DNA from: Eshraghiella sp045129695
Lineage (GTDB): Bacteria > Bacillota > Clostridia > Lachnospirales > Lachnospiraceae
Length of the DNA stretch: 64,000 nt
Reading direction: 5' to 3'
NCBI GenBank assembly: GCA_045129695.1
Contig: JBGVJZ010000037.1
Span: forward strand, 62,001 to 126,000
In this document: positions 8,849-18,458 of the stretch, piece after piece
How positions within the stretch are numbered: position 1 is the stretch's first letter
Layout of the letters: each line of letters opens with the position of its first letter
The notes under the pieces: generated by a model
What the model was told of the DNA's origin: nothing
The model's input: the letters and a program-made list of their open reading frames with translations, nothing else
Databases searched by the model: none
Made by a program: the position numbers and the translations under genes

Positions 8849-9787
8849 ATGAATTATGGTAAAGCACCCGGCAATGTGCTGAAGCGTAGTGTAATTAATT
8901 TAATTGGAAAGGGACCCCGAATAGGGATTGATGTTTCAGAACATTCTGTTGGTAATGGAGTTCGGATTATCAGTTCTACCCAGGTTGGAGTGATTAATAA
9001 TCCTATAGCCGCTACTCTGGCAGTTGTTAAGGCTTGTAATAATATCAGTGCGGCAGGAGGAGATATGCTTGGTGTGCAGGCTGCTTTCATGCTTTCACCT
9101 AAGTGTAAGGAAAGAGAACTTAAGAGACTGACAAGACAGACAATGTCTGCCTGCAGGCAGTGTAATACATTTTTAAACGGTGGTCATACGGAGATTACAG
9201 AGGCCGTTAACTATCCGGTTTCAACTGTAACTGCAATCGGGAACAAATCCGATAAAGTGCTTACAGTAAGAGATATTAAGCCGGGAATGGAAATTGTTAT
9301 GACTAAGTGGGCAGGCCTTGAGGAAGCTGCCATACTTATGAATGACCAGGAAGTGTCTGCGAAGCTTAGGGAGCGATTTTCACCATATTATATGAACACA
9401 TTTGAACACTATGAAGACTGGTTGTCAATTGCCCCTGAAGCAGAAATTGCAAGGGATTATGATAATGTAATTATGCATGATAATTCAGATGGCGGAGTTT
9501 TTGCCTCACTATGGGATATGGCCGAGGGAGCAGGACTTGGCTTTGAGGTGGATTTGAGAGCGATCCCGTTGCGACAGGAGATTATTGAACTGGCTTATGT
9601 GTGTAATCTGAACATATACAGAATGAAATCGTCAGGAAGTCTGATGATAGTATGTAATAACGGTATGCAGATGGCAGACAGACTTAACAGCCATGAAATT
9701 CCCGCAGTGCTTATTGGAAGATTTACGGATAATAACGATAAAATCATTCGCAATGAGGATGAAATAAGGTATCTGGAAAGAGTATAA
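8849..9787 (+). CDS. AIR synthase-related (PurM/HypE superfamily) ATP-binding protein
   Basis: A 312-residue protein. An N-terminal Asp/Gly-rich ATP-binding region (GIDVSEHSVGNG, then NNISAAGGDMLGVQAAFMLS) and a C-terminal half containing DNSDGGVFASLWDMAEGAGL match the PurM/HypE/SelD/ThiL fold, which phosphorylates or dehydrates small substrates with ATP. It lacks the full set of motifs of any one named enzyme, and no hydrogenase or thiamine genes are nearby, so the substrate is open. It begins a run of five same-strand genes with short gaps: Lrp-type regulator, aminotransferase, CheX-like and TrmL. Confidence 0.65.
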   Translation: MNYGKAPGNVLKRSVINLIGKGPRIGIDVSEHSVGNGVRIISSTQVGVINNPIAATLAVVKACNNISAAGGDMLGVQAAFMLSPKCKERELKRLTRQTMSACRQCNTFLNGGHTEITEAVNYPVSTVTAIGNKSDKVLTVRDIKPGMEIVMTKWAGLEEAAILMNDQEVSAKLRERFSPYYMNTFEHYEDWLSIAPEAEIARDYDNVIMHDNSDGGVFASLWDMAEGAGLGFEVDLRAIPLRQEIIELAYVCNLNIYRMKSSGSLMIVCNNGMQMADRLNSHEIPAVLIGRFTDNNDKIIRNEDEIRYLERV

Positions 9788-9812
9788 TATAAACAGAAAG
9801 AAGGTAATGCAT

Positions 9813-10295
9813 ATGAGAGAAGCAATTTTAGCGGTTTTAGAGAAGAACAGCAGAATAGATGTTGCGGATTTGGCGGCACTTTTGGGAGAAACAGAGATTA
9901 ATATTGCCAATGAAATAGCTGATATGGAGAAAGAGCATATCATATGTGGATATCATACATTAATTAACTGGGATAAGACAAGCGATGAGAAGGTAACGGC
10001 ACTCATAGAGATAAAGGTTACACCTCAGAACGGACTGGGTTTTGAAGCAATCGCAGAGAGAATTTACAATTACAGTCAGATTACATCCTTATATCTTATG
10101 TCAGGAGGTTTTGACTTTACAGTAATCATTGAAGAGAAGACAATGAAGGAAGTGGCGTTGTTTGTCGCGAATAAGCTTGCCCCATTGGACGGGGTGCTGA
10201 GCACTTCCACACATTTTGTTTTAAAGAAATATAAAGATCATGGAACAGTGCTTGAAATTCCAGACAACGATGAAAGGATGTTAGTTTCACCATGA
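9813..10295 (+). CDS. Lrp/AsnC family transcriptional regulator
   Basis: 160 residues. An N-terminal winged HTH (ILAVLEKNSRIDVADLAALL) is followed by the RAM effector domain with ALIEIKVTPQ and TSLYLMSGGFDFTVIIE. These proteins form ring-shaped oligomers that sense amino acids. Two ATG codons lie 6 bases apart. AGAAGG ends 8 bases before 9813 but only 2 bases before 9807, so 9813 is preferred. The stop overlaps the aminotransferase start (ATGA), so the pair is translationally coupled and the regulator probably controls this operon. Confidence 0.88.
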   Translation: MREAILAVLEKNSRIDVADLAALLGETEINIANEIADMEKEHIICGYHTLINWDKTSDEKVTALIEIKVTPQNGLGFEAIAERIYNYSQITSLYLMSGGFDFTVIIEEKTMKEVALFVANKLAPLDGVLSTSTHFVLKKYKDHGTVLEIPDNDERMLVSP

Positions 10296-11449
10296 GAAAT
10301 CCATTATCAGAGAAGATAGAGAGTATCGAGCCTTCAGGTATACGTAAGTTTTTTGATATTGCCAGCGAGATGAAGGATGCAATATCTCTTGGTGTTGGAG
10401 AGCCGGATTTTGACACTCCATGGCCTGTAAGAGAAGCAGGAATTCTGTCGCTTGAAAAGGGAAGAACCCATTATACAAGTAACTCCGGACTAACGGAACT
10501 AAGAGTGGAGATTAATAATTTCCTTAACAGAAAATATGGACTCAGCTATAATCCGGAGCATGAGACAATTATTACCGTTGGTGGCAGTGAAGCAATAGAT
10601 CTGGCTTTTCGTGCGATGATTAATCCGGGAGAGGAAGTAATTATTCCACAGCCTAGCTATGTTTCATATCTGCCTTGTGTAGTGCTGGCAGGTGGTGTTC
10701 CGGTAATAATTCCGCTGAAGGAGAAGAATGAGTTTAAGCTTACCGGAGAAGAATTGTTGGGAGCAATCACTCCCAAGACTAAAATACTGGTTTTACCATT
10801 CCCTAATAATCCTACGGGTGCTATTATGAATAGAGATGAGCTCGTGGAGATTGCTAAAATATGTGTTGAGAAGGATGTTTTTGTTGTATCTGATGAGATA
10901 TATTCTGAACTTACATATGGAGGAGCACATTGTTCAATAGCTTCGATTGAGGGAATGAGAGAAAGAACCATTGTTATTAATGGTTTTTCCAAATCACATG
11001 CCATGACAGGCTGGAGATTGGGTTATGCCTGCGGACCAGAGGTTATTATGAAACAGATGCTCAAAATTCATCAGTTTGCCATTATGTGTGCTCCAACCAA
11101 CAGCCAGTATGCGGCTATTGAGGCATTACGCAATGGAGATGAGGATGTACTCCGGATGAAGGAGGAGTACAATAAGAGAAGAAATTTCATGCTTACAAGA
11201 CTTAGAGGAATGGGATTACAGTGTTTTGAGCCGTTTGGGGCATTCTATATTTTTCCTAATATTGCCAAATTCGGTCTTACCTCTGATGAGTTTGCCACAA
11301 GATTTCTCAAAGAAGAGAGAATCGCTGTTGTGCCGGGAACTGCTTTTGGTACAAGCGGAGAGGGATTTTTGCGTATGTCATATGCGAGCTCCCTTAAGAA
11401 TTTAAAGACAGCAATGGACAGACTTGAACATTTTATTAATACTTTATAA
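10292..11449 (+). CDS. PLP-dependent aminotransferase, class I/II
   Basis: A 385-residue fold-type I aminotransferase. It has PFPNNPTGAIM (Asn of the PLP pocket), VVSDEIYSELTY (Asp/Tyr pair), INGFSKSHAMTGWRLGYACG with the Schiff-base Lys after FS, and C-terminal LRMSYASS with the carboxylate-binding Arg. It transfers amino groups between an amino acid and a 2-oxo acid, probably aspartate or an aromatic or branched amino acid. The substrate cannot be read from sequence. The start overlaps the AsnC-type stop by four bases. Confidence 0.9.
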   Translation: MRNPLSEKIESIEPSGIRKFFDIASEMKDAISLGVGEPDFDTPWPVREAGILSLEKGRTHYTSNSGLTELRVEINNFLNRKYGLSYNPEHETIITVGGSEAIDLAFRAMINPGEEVIIPQPSYVSYLPCVVLAGGVPVIIPLKEKNEFKLTGEELLGAITPKTKILVLPFPNNPTGAIMNRDELVEIAKICVEKDVFVVSDEIYSELTYGGAHCSIASIEGMRERTIVINGFSKSHAMTGWRLGYACGPEVIMKQMLKIHQFAIMCAPTNSQYAAIEALRNGDEDVLRMKEEYNKRRNFMLTRLRGMGLQCFEPFGAFYIFPNIAKFGLTSDEFATRFLKEERIAVVPGTAFGTSGEGFLRMSYASSLKNLKTAMDRLEHFINTL

Positions 11450-11465
11450 AACGGAGGACGAAATA

Positions 11466-11933
11466 ATGGAAATGAATATTGAACATATCAATCCTTTCCT
11501 GATTGCCACAAAAAAAGTTTTAAAAGATATGTGCGGAGTGGATTTGGTGGTTGGAACACCTTATATTAAAAAGGAGAGATTCAACGAAGATACAGTTGTT
11601 ATATGCCTTGGTGTAACAGGAATGATTAAGGGGCAGGTAATTTTAGCATTGAATAACAGTGCAGCATGCGATATTGCTTCCAAAATGTGCATGATGCCAG
11701 TTAACCAGTTAGATGACCTTTCGCTAAGTGCTCTTTGTGAACTGGGTAATATGGTATTTGGAAATGCTGCTACAGTACTTTCAACCAAGAATATTCTTAT
11801 TGATATCACACCGCCTACAATTATTCGGGGTAATTTCAGTATTGCAAATAATTTTGCACAGAATGTATGTATACCTTTTAAATACGATGGAGACAAGACT
11901 ATTGAGGTGGATGTTTCAGTGAAAGAGGCATAA
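11466..11933 (+). CDS. CheX-like chemotaxis phosphatase domain protein
   Basis: 155 residues. The central ALCELGNMVFGNAATVLS is close to the E-x-x-N helix that CheC/CheX/FliY phosphatases use to dephosphorylate CheY-P. The rest fits the alpha/beta CheX fold. GGAGG lies 8 bases before ATG 11466; an upstream in-frame ATG at 11424 would lie inside the aminotransferase. No other chemotaxis gene is near, so it is an orphan phosphatase-like protein. It may act on CheY or another response regulator. Confidence 0.75.
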   Translation: MEMNIEHINPFLIATKKVLKDMCGVDLVVGTPYIKKERFNEDTVVICLGVTGMIKGQVILALNNSAACDIASKMCMMPVNQLDDLSLSALCELGNMVFGNAATVLSTKNILIDITPPTIIRGNFSIANNFAQNVCIPFKYDGDKTIEVDVSVKEA

Positions 11934-11935
11934 GA

Positions 11936-12427
11936 ATGTTAAATATTGTTTTACATGAGCCGGAAATGCCTGCTAACACTGGCAATATCGGGCGTACCTG
12001 TGTGGCAACCAATACAAGGCTGCACCTTATTGAACCATTGGGTTTTCGTATTAATGACAAAATGTTAAAGAGAGCAGGGCTTGATTATTGGGATAAATTA
12101 GACGTAACAGTGTATGATAATTTTCAGGATTTTTTACAGAGGAATCCTGATGCCAGAATATATATGGCAACCACCAAAGCCGCCAGAAGTTATTCAGATG
12201 TGGAATTTGAGGATGACTGCTATATAATGTTTGGCAGGGAGAGCGCAGGAATTCCTGAAGATATTCTTAAGAATTATCCTGATACCAGTATCAGAATCCC
12301 GATGTGGGGAGATATAAGGTCGCTTAATTTATCTAATTCGGTTGCTATTGTGCTGTATGAAGCATTGAGACAGAATGATTTTATGGGCTTGAAAATGTTT
12401 GGTAAGCCCCGTACCTTTGATTGGTAA
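11936..12427 (+). CDS. trmL: tRNA (cytidine(34)/uridine(34)-2'-O)-methyltransferase
   Basis: A 163-residue SPOUT-class methyltransferase of TrmL length. It begins MLNIVLHEPEMPANTGNIGR, the family N-terminus, has GRESAGIP, and ends with the knot motif IRSLNLSNSVAIVLYEALRQ. It methylates the wobble ribose of tRNA-Leu isoacceptors with S-adenosylmethionine. It starts 2 bases after the CheX-like stop and ends the operon at a strong terminator. Confidence 0.93.
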   Translation: MLNIVLHEPEMPANTGNIGRTCVATNTRLHLIEPLGFRINDKMLKRAGLDYWDKLDVTVYDNFQDFLQRNPDARIYMATTKAARSYSDVEFEDDCYIMFGRESAGIPEDILKNYPDTSIRIPMWGDIRSLNLSNSVAIVLYEALRQNDFMGLKMFGKPRTFDW

Positions 12428-12434
12428 TAATATT

Positions 12435-12464
12435 AATGGTGTAGCAGTGCTACACCATTTTAAT
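12435..12464. terminator. Bidirectional intrinsic terminator between trmL and the histidine kinase gene
   Basis: AATGGTGTAGC and GCTACACCATT form an 11-bp stem with A/T tracts on both sides. It lies between two convergent genes and slightly overlaps the end of the kinase gene. Confidence 0.85.
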
Positions 12465-13860
12465 TTCTGGTCTTGCTAAGTCCAAAGGTAAATTCCGTAC
12501 CCACTCCTTCGGTGCTGACCACATCAATGTATTCTTTGTGTGCATTAATAATCTCTTTGACAATTGCAAGCCCGAGGCCGGTGCCCCTCTTGTCCTTGCC
12601 ACGGGACAAATCGGATTTGTAGAAACGTTCCCATATCTTGGATATAGAATCCTTAGGAATTCCTATTCCAAAATCTTTAACTGATACCAAAATCCGGTCA
12701 TTTTTCTCTGAAACAGAGATAATAATTGAAGAATCGTTATTGCTGAATTTAATCGCATTATCAATAAGGTTATACAGAACCTGTTGTATTTTGGATAAAT
12801 CAGCATTTACATATATGCTTGTGTCAGGATATATAAGCTTGAATTTTAATCTTTTCTTCGCACATACACCTTCAAATGTCTCAATTGTCTGCTTAATTAT
12901 GGCAATGATATCAAAATCAGAAATATCAAGTACCATACCCTGCTCATTAAAATTGTTCATTGTAAGAAGATTGTTTGTAAGCTTGGTAAGTCTTTCAGTT
13001 TCCGAAATTACAATTCCGAGGTATTTTTCCTGCATTTCTGGTGGTATTGTACCATCCAGGATTGCTTCCAGATAACCCTTGATGGAAGTAAGCGGAGAGC
13101 GAAAATCATGTGAGACATTAGCGATAAATTTACGCTGATAATCGTTAATGCTGTCAATAGATGCTCCCATATAGTTCAAGGCATCAGCCAATTGTCCTAT
13201 TTCATCACTGCGGTTAAGCCGTATTTTGCCTGAAAAATCACCTTTGGAATAAGAGTCTGTCTGAGCCGTAATTATCTGAATCGGTCTGCTTATATCCCTT
13301 ATGAAGAGAATAACAAAAAATATGTTGAATGCAATAATCATGAGCATGGTAATATAGTTATAGTTAAAAAAAGAATTTGCGGTTGCCCTGATTGCAGAAA
13401 CCGGTTTGCTGACTATAATATAACCTGCCGTATCATAGGAATGGGGGATTGGGTAAAATACCGTCAGATGTTCATCGGGAAATAATCCATAAAAATCATC
13501 CATAAACCGATTCCGGCTTCCGGCATCGGTTGGATCAAAATCAATTGTCTGACCGGTATGCTGTCCACCCGTATCCAAAAGTATTGTGCCCTTGGTATGG
13601 AGCATCATAATATTACATTCATTAACTTTATCCACAGCATTGAAAACATTCAGTAATTCCGCAAATGACAATTTTGCGTCATAGTAATCAGCGGCATACG
13701 TTGTGGATAAAAAATTGGCTTCCTGATACAGCTTGCTTTCCTCTTCATTCAGCTGGTGCTTAAAGGTAAGCTGTGAGATGATAAATGATGTACATATAAA
13801 ACTTGCAAGTGTAACCATTAAAAAGCCCACAATATATTTAATAATAAGTTTACTTTTCAT
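12460..13860 (-). CDS. Sensor histidine kinase with extracellular sensor domain and HAMP
   Basis: 466 residues. Membrane helix 1 at 8-30, an outside sensor domain of about 135 residues, helix 2 at about 168-187, HAMP at about 188-240, phospho-acceptor His251 in FIANVSHDFRSPLTSIKGY, N box NLIDNAIKFS, G1 VKDFGIGIP and G2 GTGLGLAIV. It should phosphorylate the response regulator encoded just upstream on the same strand (8-base gap). The signal is unknown. The H-box reads HDFRSP where most HisKA kinases have HELRTP, a conservative change. Confidence 0.92.
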   Translation of the reverse strand: MKSKLIIKYIVGFLMVTLASFICTSFIISQLTFKHQLNEEESKLYQEANFLSTTYAADYYDAKLSFAELLNVFNAVDKVNECNIMMLHTKGTILLDTGGQHTGQTIDFDPTDAGSRNRFMDDFYGLFPDEHLTVFYPIPHSYDTAGYIIVSKPVSAIRATANSFFNYNYITMLMIIAFNIFFVILFIRDISRPIQIITAQTDSYSKGDFSGKIRLNRSDEIGQLADALNYMGASIDSINDYQRKFIANVSHDFRSPLTSIKGYLEAILDGTIPPEMQEKYLGIVISETERLTKLTNNLLTMNNFNEQGMVLDISDFDIIAIIKQTIETFEGVCAKKRLKFKLIYPDTSIYVNADLSKIQQVLYNLIDNAIKFSNNDSSIIISVSEKNDRILVSVKDFGIGIPKDSISKIWERFYKSDLSRGKDKRGTGLGLAIVKEIINAHKEYIDVVSTEGVGTEFTFGLSKTRN

Positions 13861-13868
13861 ATAAATAC

Positions 13869-14582
<714 letters not shown>

Positions 14583-14613
14583 ACTGAACCTCCTGTTAAT
14601 TATATATGTTGTT

Positions 14614-16998
14614 TTATCCCTTAAATTCGACTATTGTAACGCCATAGTCACCTTCGCCGAAGGAACCGGCCCGGAAAGATTTTACATGCTTCTGTTTTTT
14701 GAGATAGTTATGAACGGCATTTCTCAATATTCCTGCTCCCTTTCCATGCACAATACGTACGGGTGAAACATGAGACAGAAATGCATCATCAAGGTATTTG
14801 TCCAAAGCCATGATCGCCTCATCCGCTGTCATTCCTATCAGGTTAATTTCCGTAGAAATAGAAGCGGTTTTGCTCATCTTAAGCTTACCGATGGAGGTGG
14901 ATTTCTGATGAATTTTCTCTGATTCACCGGCTTCCTTGATGATTTCCAGATCCTTAATATTTACCTGCGAATGGAGTATACCCATTGTAACCGTCAAGTC
15001 TCCCTTGGAATTTGGAAGGCTGTGGACTGTTCCTTCGAGGTTAAGGCTGTGTACATGAACGAGGTCACCAATATGAAAATCGGTTGGCTTATGTTGTTTA
15101 ACCGGAGTTGAAGTGGAAAGCTTACGTTTTGAATTATTATGGCTCATGTGTTCATTAAGCCTGCGTCGTTCTTCCTCCAGCTGTGCAACAGTCATTCCTC
15201 TGGCATTGGCTTTGTTAATCTTACGAATTGCTTCATCGGCCGCCTCTTTGGCATCAGCAAGTATCTGTGCCGCCTCGTTACGTGCTTTTTCAATAATATT
15301 ATCTGAGCGCTCGTCAAGACGTTGATGTTTGGATTCAAGCTGTGACTTAAGCTGCTCAATTTCCTTACGGTATTGTTCAATTTCCAGCTGTTCTTTCTCA
15401 ATTGTTATACGGCTTTTCTCCAAATCTGCAATTACATCCTCAAAGGCAATGTCATTGGAGGCAAGATTGTCCCTGGCTGCTTCAATAATGTAGTCAGGCA
15501 GACCAAGCTTCGAGGAAATTGCAAAAGCATTACTTTTACCGGGAATACCAATTAAAAGCCTGTAGGTTGGTGCAAGGGTTGCTACATCAAATTCGCAGCA
15601 GGCATTTTCAACTCCATCAGTTGAAAGGGCGTATATCTTAAGCTCGCTGTAATGGGTTGTTGCAACTGTTGTTACATGCAGTTTGTGAAGAGTTGCAAGT
15701 ATGGATATGGCAAGTGCAGCACCCTCCGTAGGGTCGGTTCCTGCACATAATTCGTCAAAAAGTACAAGACATTGGCTGTCAGCATTGTCCAGAATATTAA
15801 CAATATTGGTCATGTGGGAGGAAAAGGTTGATAAGCTCTGCTCAATGCTCTGTTCGTCTCCGATATCCGCAAAAATATCCTGAAAAATTGTCAGCTGTGA
15901 GTTATCAAGGGCAGGAATATGAAGACCTGACTGTCCCATTAGTGAGAAAAGACCTACTGTTTTAAGTGTAACGGTTTTGCCCCCCGTATTCGGTCCGGTG
16001 ATAATAAGCTGATTATATTTCTCACCAATATATATATCCACAGGCACTACCTTGTTCTTGTCAATAAGAGGGTGTCTGCCTTTACGTATATTAATTATTC
16101 CGTCAGAATTCATTAAAGGCTCACTGCCTTTGTAGGTGAGTGAAAAACGTGCCTTGGCAAAAATAAAATCCAAGAGGCTTAACAAATCGTAATCGGAGGC
16201 CAGCTCAGTGGTGTGTTCGCCGGCCATTGAGGAGAGACCGGCAAGAATTTTCGCAATCTCTTCAGCTTCCTTAAGTTCAAGCTCACGAATTTCGTTATTA
16301 AGCTTCACTACTGATACAGGTTCAATAAAAAATGTGGAGCCAGCCTTGGACTGGTCGTGTACCATTCCGGGTACCTGCGATTTATATTCTGCTTTAACAG
16401 GCACACAGTATCTTCCGTTACGGGTTGTAATGACGGCTTCCTGCAGATAAGTTCGGTCATTACCTGAAAGCATTCCGGATAATTCACTCCTGATTCGTTC
16501 ACCTGACAGCTTAATACGGTGGCGGATATGTTTTAATTCTGCACTGGCATCATCCGCTATTTCTTCTTCTGAGATAATACATCGGTCAATTTCCTTCTGT
16601 ATATCGGTAAGTGGTATAATTCCATTAAAATAAGAGCTTAAACTGTCTGTAGTCTCACCCTCAAACAACTCTTTGCCTGAATCGTATTTGACGGCGTTGC
16701 CGGCAATTCTAAGCAATGTGCTTATGTTCATAAGCTCTTTAATTCCCAAAACACTTCCGATTTCCAGGCTTTTAAGGGAAGTACGTATATCTGTAAGCCC
16801 TCTGAAAGACAAATTTCCTCCCCTTAAAATTCTTGAAACGGCATCGGAGGTTTCAAGTAGTGATTTATTAATTAAATTCATGTCCTTCATTGGCATAAGT
16901 CTGCCACACAGCTCTTTTCCGGGCATGGAAGTGGCTTCATTGCAAAGGCGTTCAATTATTTTGTTGTATTCAAGAATTCGCAGTGATTTATTGTTCAT
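14614..16998 (-). CDS. mutS2: MutS2 ATPase/endonuclease
   Basis: 794 residues, normal for MutS2 (about 780-790). It has the core/lever region without a mismatch-recognition domain, P-loop TGPNTGGKT at about 334-342, Walker B CLVLFDELCAGTDP, a long coiled coil (about 510-620), and a C-terminal Smr nuclease domain with INLIGMTADEA and VRIVHGKGAGILR. Known roles are suppression of homologous recombination and, in Bacillus, rescue of collided ribosomes. It lies upstream of the two-component pair on the same strand but with its own spacing (31 bases). Confidence 0.95.
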   Translation of the reverse strand: MNNKSLRILEYNKIIERLCNEATSMPGKELCGRLMPMKDMNLINKSLLETSDAVSRILRGGNLSFRGLTDIRTSLKSLEIGSVLGIKELMNISTLLRIAGNAVKYDSGKELFEGETTDSLSSYFNGIIPLTDIQKEIDRCIISEEEIADDASAELKHIRHRIKLSGERIRSELSGMLSGNDRTYLQEAVITTRNGRYCVPVKAEYKSQVPGMVHDQSKAGSTFFIEPVSVVKLNNEIRELELKEAEEIAKILAGLSSMAGEHTTELASDYDLLSLLDFIFAKARFSLTYKGSEPLMNSDGIINIRKGRHPLIDKNKVVPVDIYIGEKYNQLIITGPNTGGKTVTLKTVGLFSLMGQSGLHIPALDNSQLTIFQDIFADIGDEQSIEQSLSTFSSHMTNIVNILDNADSQCLVLFDELCAGTDPTEGAALAISILATLHKLHVTTVATTHYSELKIYALSTDGVENACCEFDVATLAPTYRLLIGIPGKSNAFAISSKLGLPDYIIEAARDNLASNDIAFEDVIADLEKSRITIEKEQLEIEQYRKEIEQLKSQLESKHQRLDERSDNIIEKARNEAAQILADAKEAADEAIRKINKANARGMTVAQLEEERRRLNEHMSHNNSKRKLSTSTPVKQHKPTDFHIGDLVHVHSLNLEGTVHSLPNSKGDLTVTMGILHSQVNIKDLEIIKEAGESEKIHQKSTSIGKLKMSKTASISTEINLIGMTADEAIMALDKYLDDAFLSHVSPVRIVHGKGAGILRNAVHNYLKKQKHVKSFRAGSFGEGDYGVTIVEFKG

Positions 16999-17158
16999 AA
17001 AATGATAACCTTTTCAAATGATATTTTCCCTAAAATTATAACGTAAATATTCAGAAAGTTCAATATATTCAAAAGAAAGTACACGTTTACATATATGTCA
17101 TAAAATGTTCATATTTTATTTATATAATAAACACAGCTTAATGAATAGGGTGGTATAT

Positions 17159-18427
17159 ATGGAACAGAAAAATAATGAGAAATATGATTTATATACTGAG
17201 CATATTGTTCCTGATACAGGTGAGAAAATCAAGCGAGGACTGAAGAAGGGTGCTATGGTTGCCGTTATGGCAATTTTTTTTGGGCTGGTTGCAGGACTTG
17301 TTATGATTATTGTGTATCATAAGGGTATTGATATGATTTCAGAACCTGCTAAGGAGGAGGTTAAGCTTCCTAATGATTATGATGATGATAATAGAGAAGA
17401 GGATGTAACGGTGTCCGTGCCTGAATACACTGAGGAGACGACAACTCAGCCGCTTGAATGGGATGATGATATTAAGGACAGGCTGTTATTACTTAATGAG
17501 TCGTATGGTACACTTGAGGCTGTTGCTGCGAGAGTTAATGAGTATGCAGTTACAATAATCAAGGAGTCTGATACTGTTTCACTCCAGAGCGATTATTATA
17601 ATGTCAATGAATCCTTTGGACTGATTATGGCTGAAGATTCCGCATATTATTATATACTTACGGATGCTTTTTTTGTAAACGACAAGCTGCCTCTTAAAGT
17701 TGAGTATTCTGACAGAGTTTCGGTAACCGCAGAGTATGTACAGTCCGATAAGACTACCGGACTCGCAGTAATCAGAACACTCAAGGAGGGGCTTAACGAT
17801 GTTAGAATTGCTTCACTTGGCAATTCGGATTTGGTTAACAAGGGTGATATAGTTATTGCGGTTGGTGAGATGTATGGATTCAATAATTCAATGGGCTATG
17901 GAATTGTAACGGGTTCGGGTTATACAATATCCGACACGGATACGGAATTTACAATGATTAGCACGGATATTGTCGGTTCAGAGAGTTCATTTGGTGTTAT
18001 TGCCAACCTTAATGGTGAGGTTACGGGAATAATTACCACTAATTATAATTCCGGCTCTTCCAACCATATAATGGCATATTCAATTCAGGAATTAACAGAT
18101 ACAATCGAACGTCTTATGAATGGCAAATCAACAACATATCTTGGTATAAAGGGTCAGGCTGTGAGCAACAGCATGGCGGATGATGCCGGATATCCTAAGG
18201 GGATATATGTTACCACAGTTGAGACTAATTCGCCTGCTTTTTATGCAGGAATACAGCCGGGAGATGTAATAACTGCTGTTAATAATAATAAAATCTATTC
18301 TATGGACAAATTCAGGCAGGTGCTTTTTTCACTTAAGGAAAATACCACAGTGGAGATAGTTGTTCAGAGAAAAGGCAGGGGGCAGTATAAAGAGATTGTT
18401 TTTTCGGCTACTTTGGGTGTAGAATAG
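17159..18427 (+). CDS. HtrA/S1C-family membrane-anchored protein with degenerate protease domain and PDZ domain
   Basis: 422 residues. Membrane helix at 31-53, acidic linker, trypsin-like domain about 115-315, PDZ about 325-418 (TYLGIKGQAVSN, then GIYVTTVETNSPAFYAGIQP). The catalytic positions are mostly lost. The ILTNAHVV motif reads ILTDAFFV (His to Phe171). TDLAV reads TGLAV (Asp to Gly201). The GNSGGPL loop reads ESSFGVI, keeping only Ser277. So it probably binds substrates or partners without proteolysis. I chose ATG 17159 over 17105 because GGGTGG lies just upstream of 17159. Confidence 0.8.
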   Translation: MEQKNNEKYDLYTEHIVPDTGEKIKRGLKKGAMVAVMAIFFGLVAGLVMIIVYHKGIDMISEPAKEEVKLPNDYDDDNREEDVTVSVPEYTEETTTQPLEWDDDIKDRLLLLNESYGTLEAVAARVNEYAVTIIKESDTVSLQSDYYNVNESFGLIMAEDSAYYYILTDAFFVNDKLPLKVEYSDRVSVTAEYVQSDKTTGLAVIRTLKEGLNDVRIASLGNSDLVNKGDIVIAVGEMYGFNNSMGYGIVTGSGYTISDTDTEFTMISTDIVGSESSFGVIANLNGEVTGIITTNYNSGSSNHIMAYSIQELTDTIERLMNGKSTTYLGIKGQAVSNSMADDAGYPKGIYVTTVETNSPAFYAGIQPGDVITAVNNNKIYSMDKFRQVLFSLKENTTVEIVVQRKGRGQYKEIVFSATLGVE

Positions 18428-18458
18428 AAGGGATATGACAGACTAAAGGTGGTAGGAC

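Noticed and set aside
17105..17158. Upstream ATG of the HtrA-like gene
   Set aside because: It lies in the AT-rich promoter region next to TATAAT-like sequence and lacks a Shine-Dalgarno; the added residues are not part of the membrane anchor.
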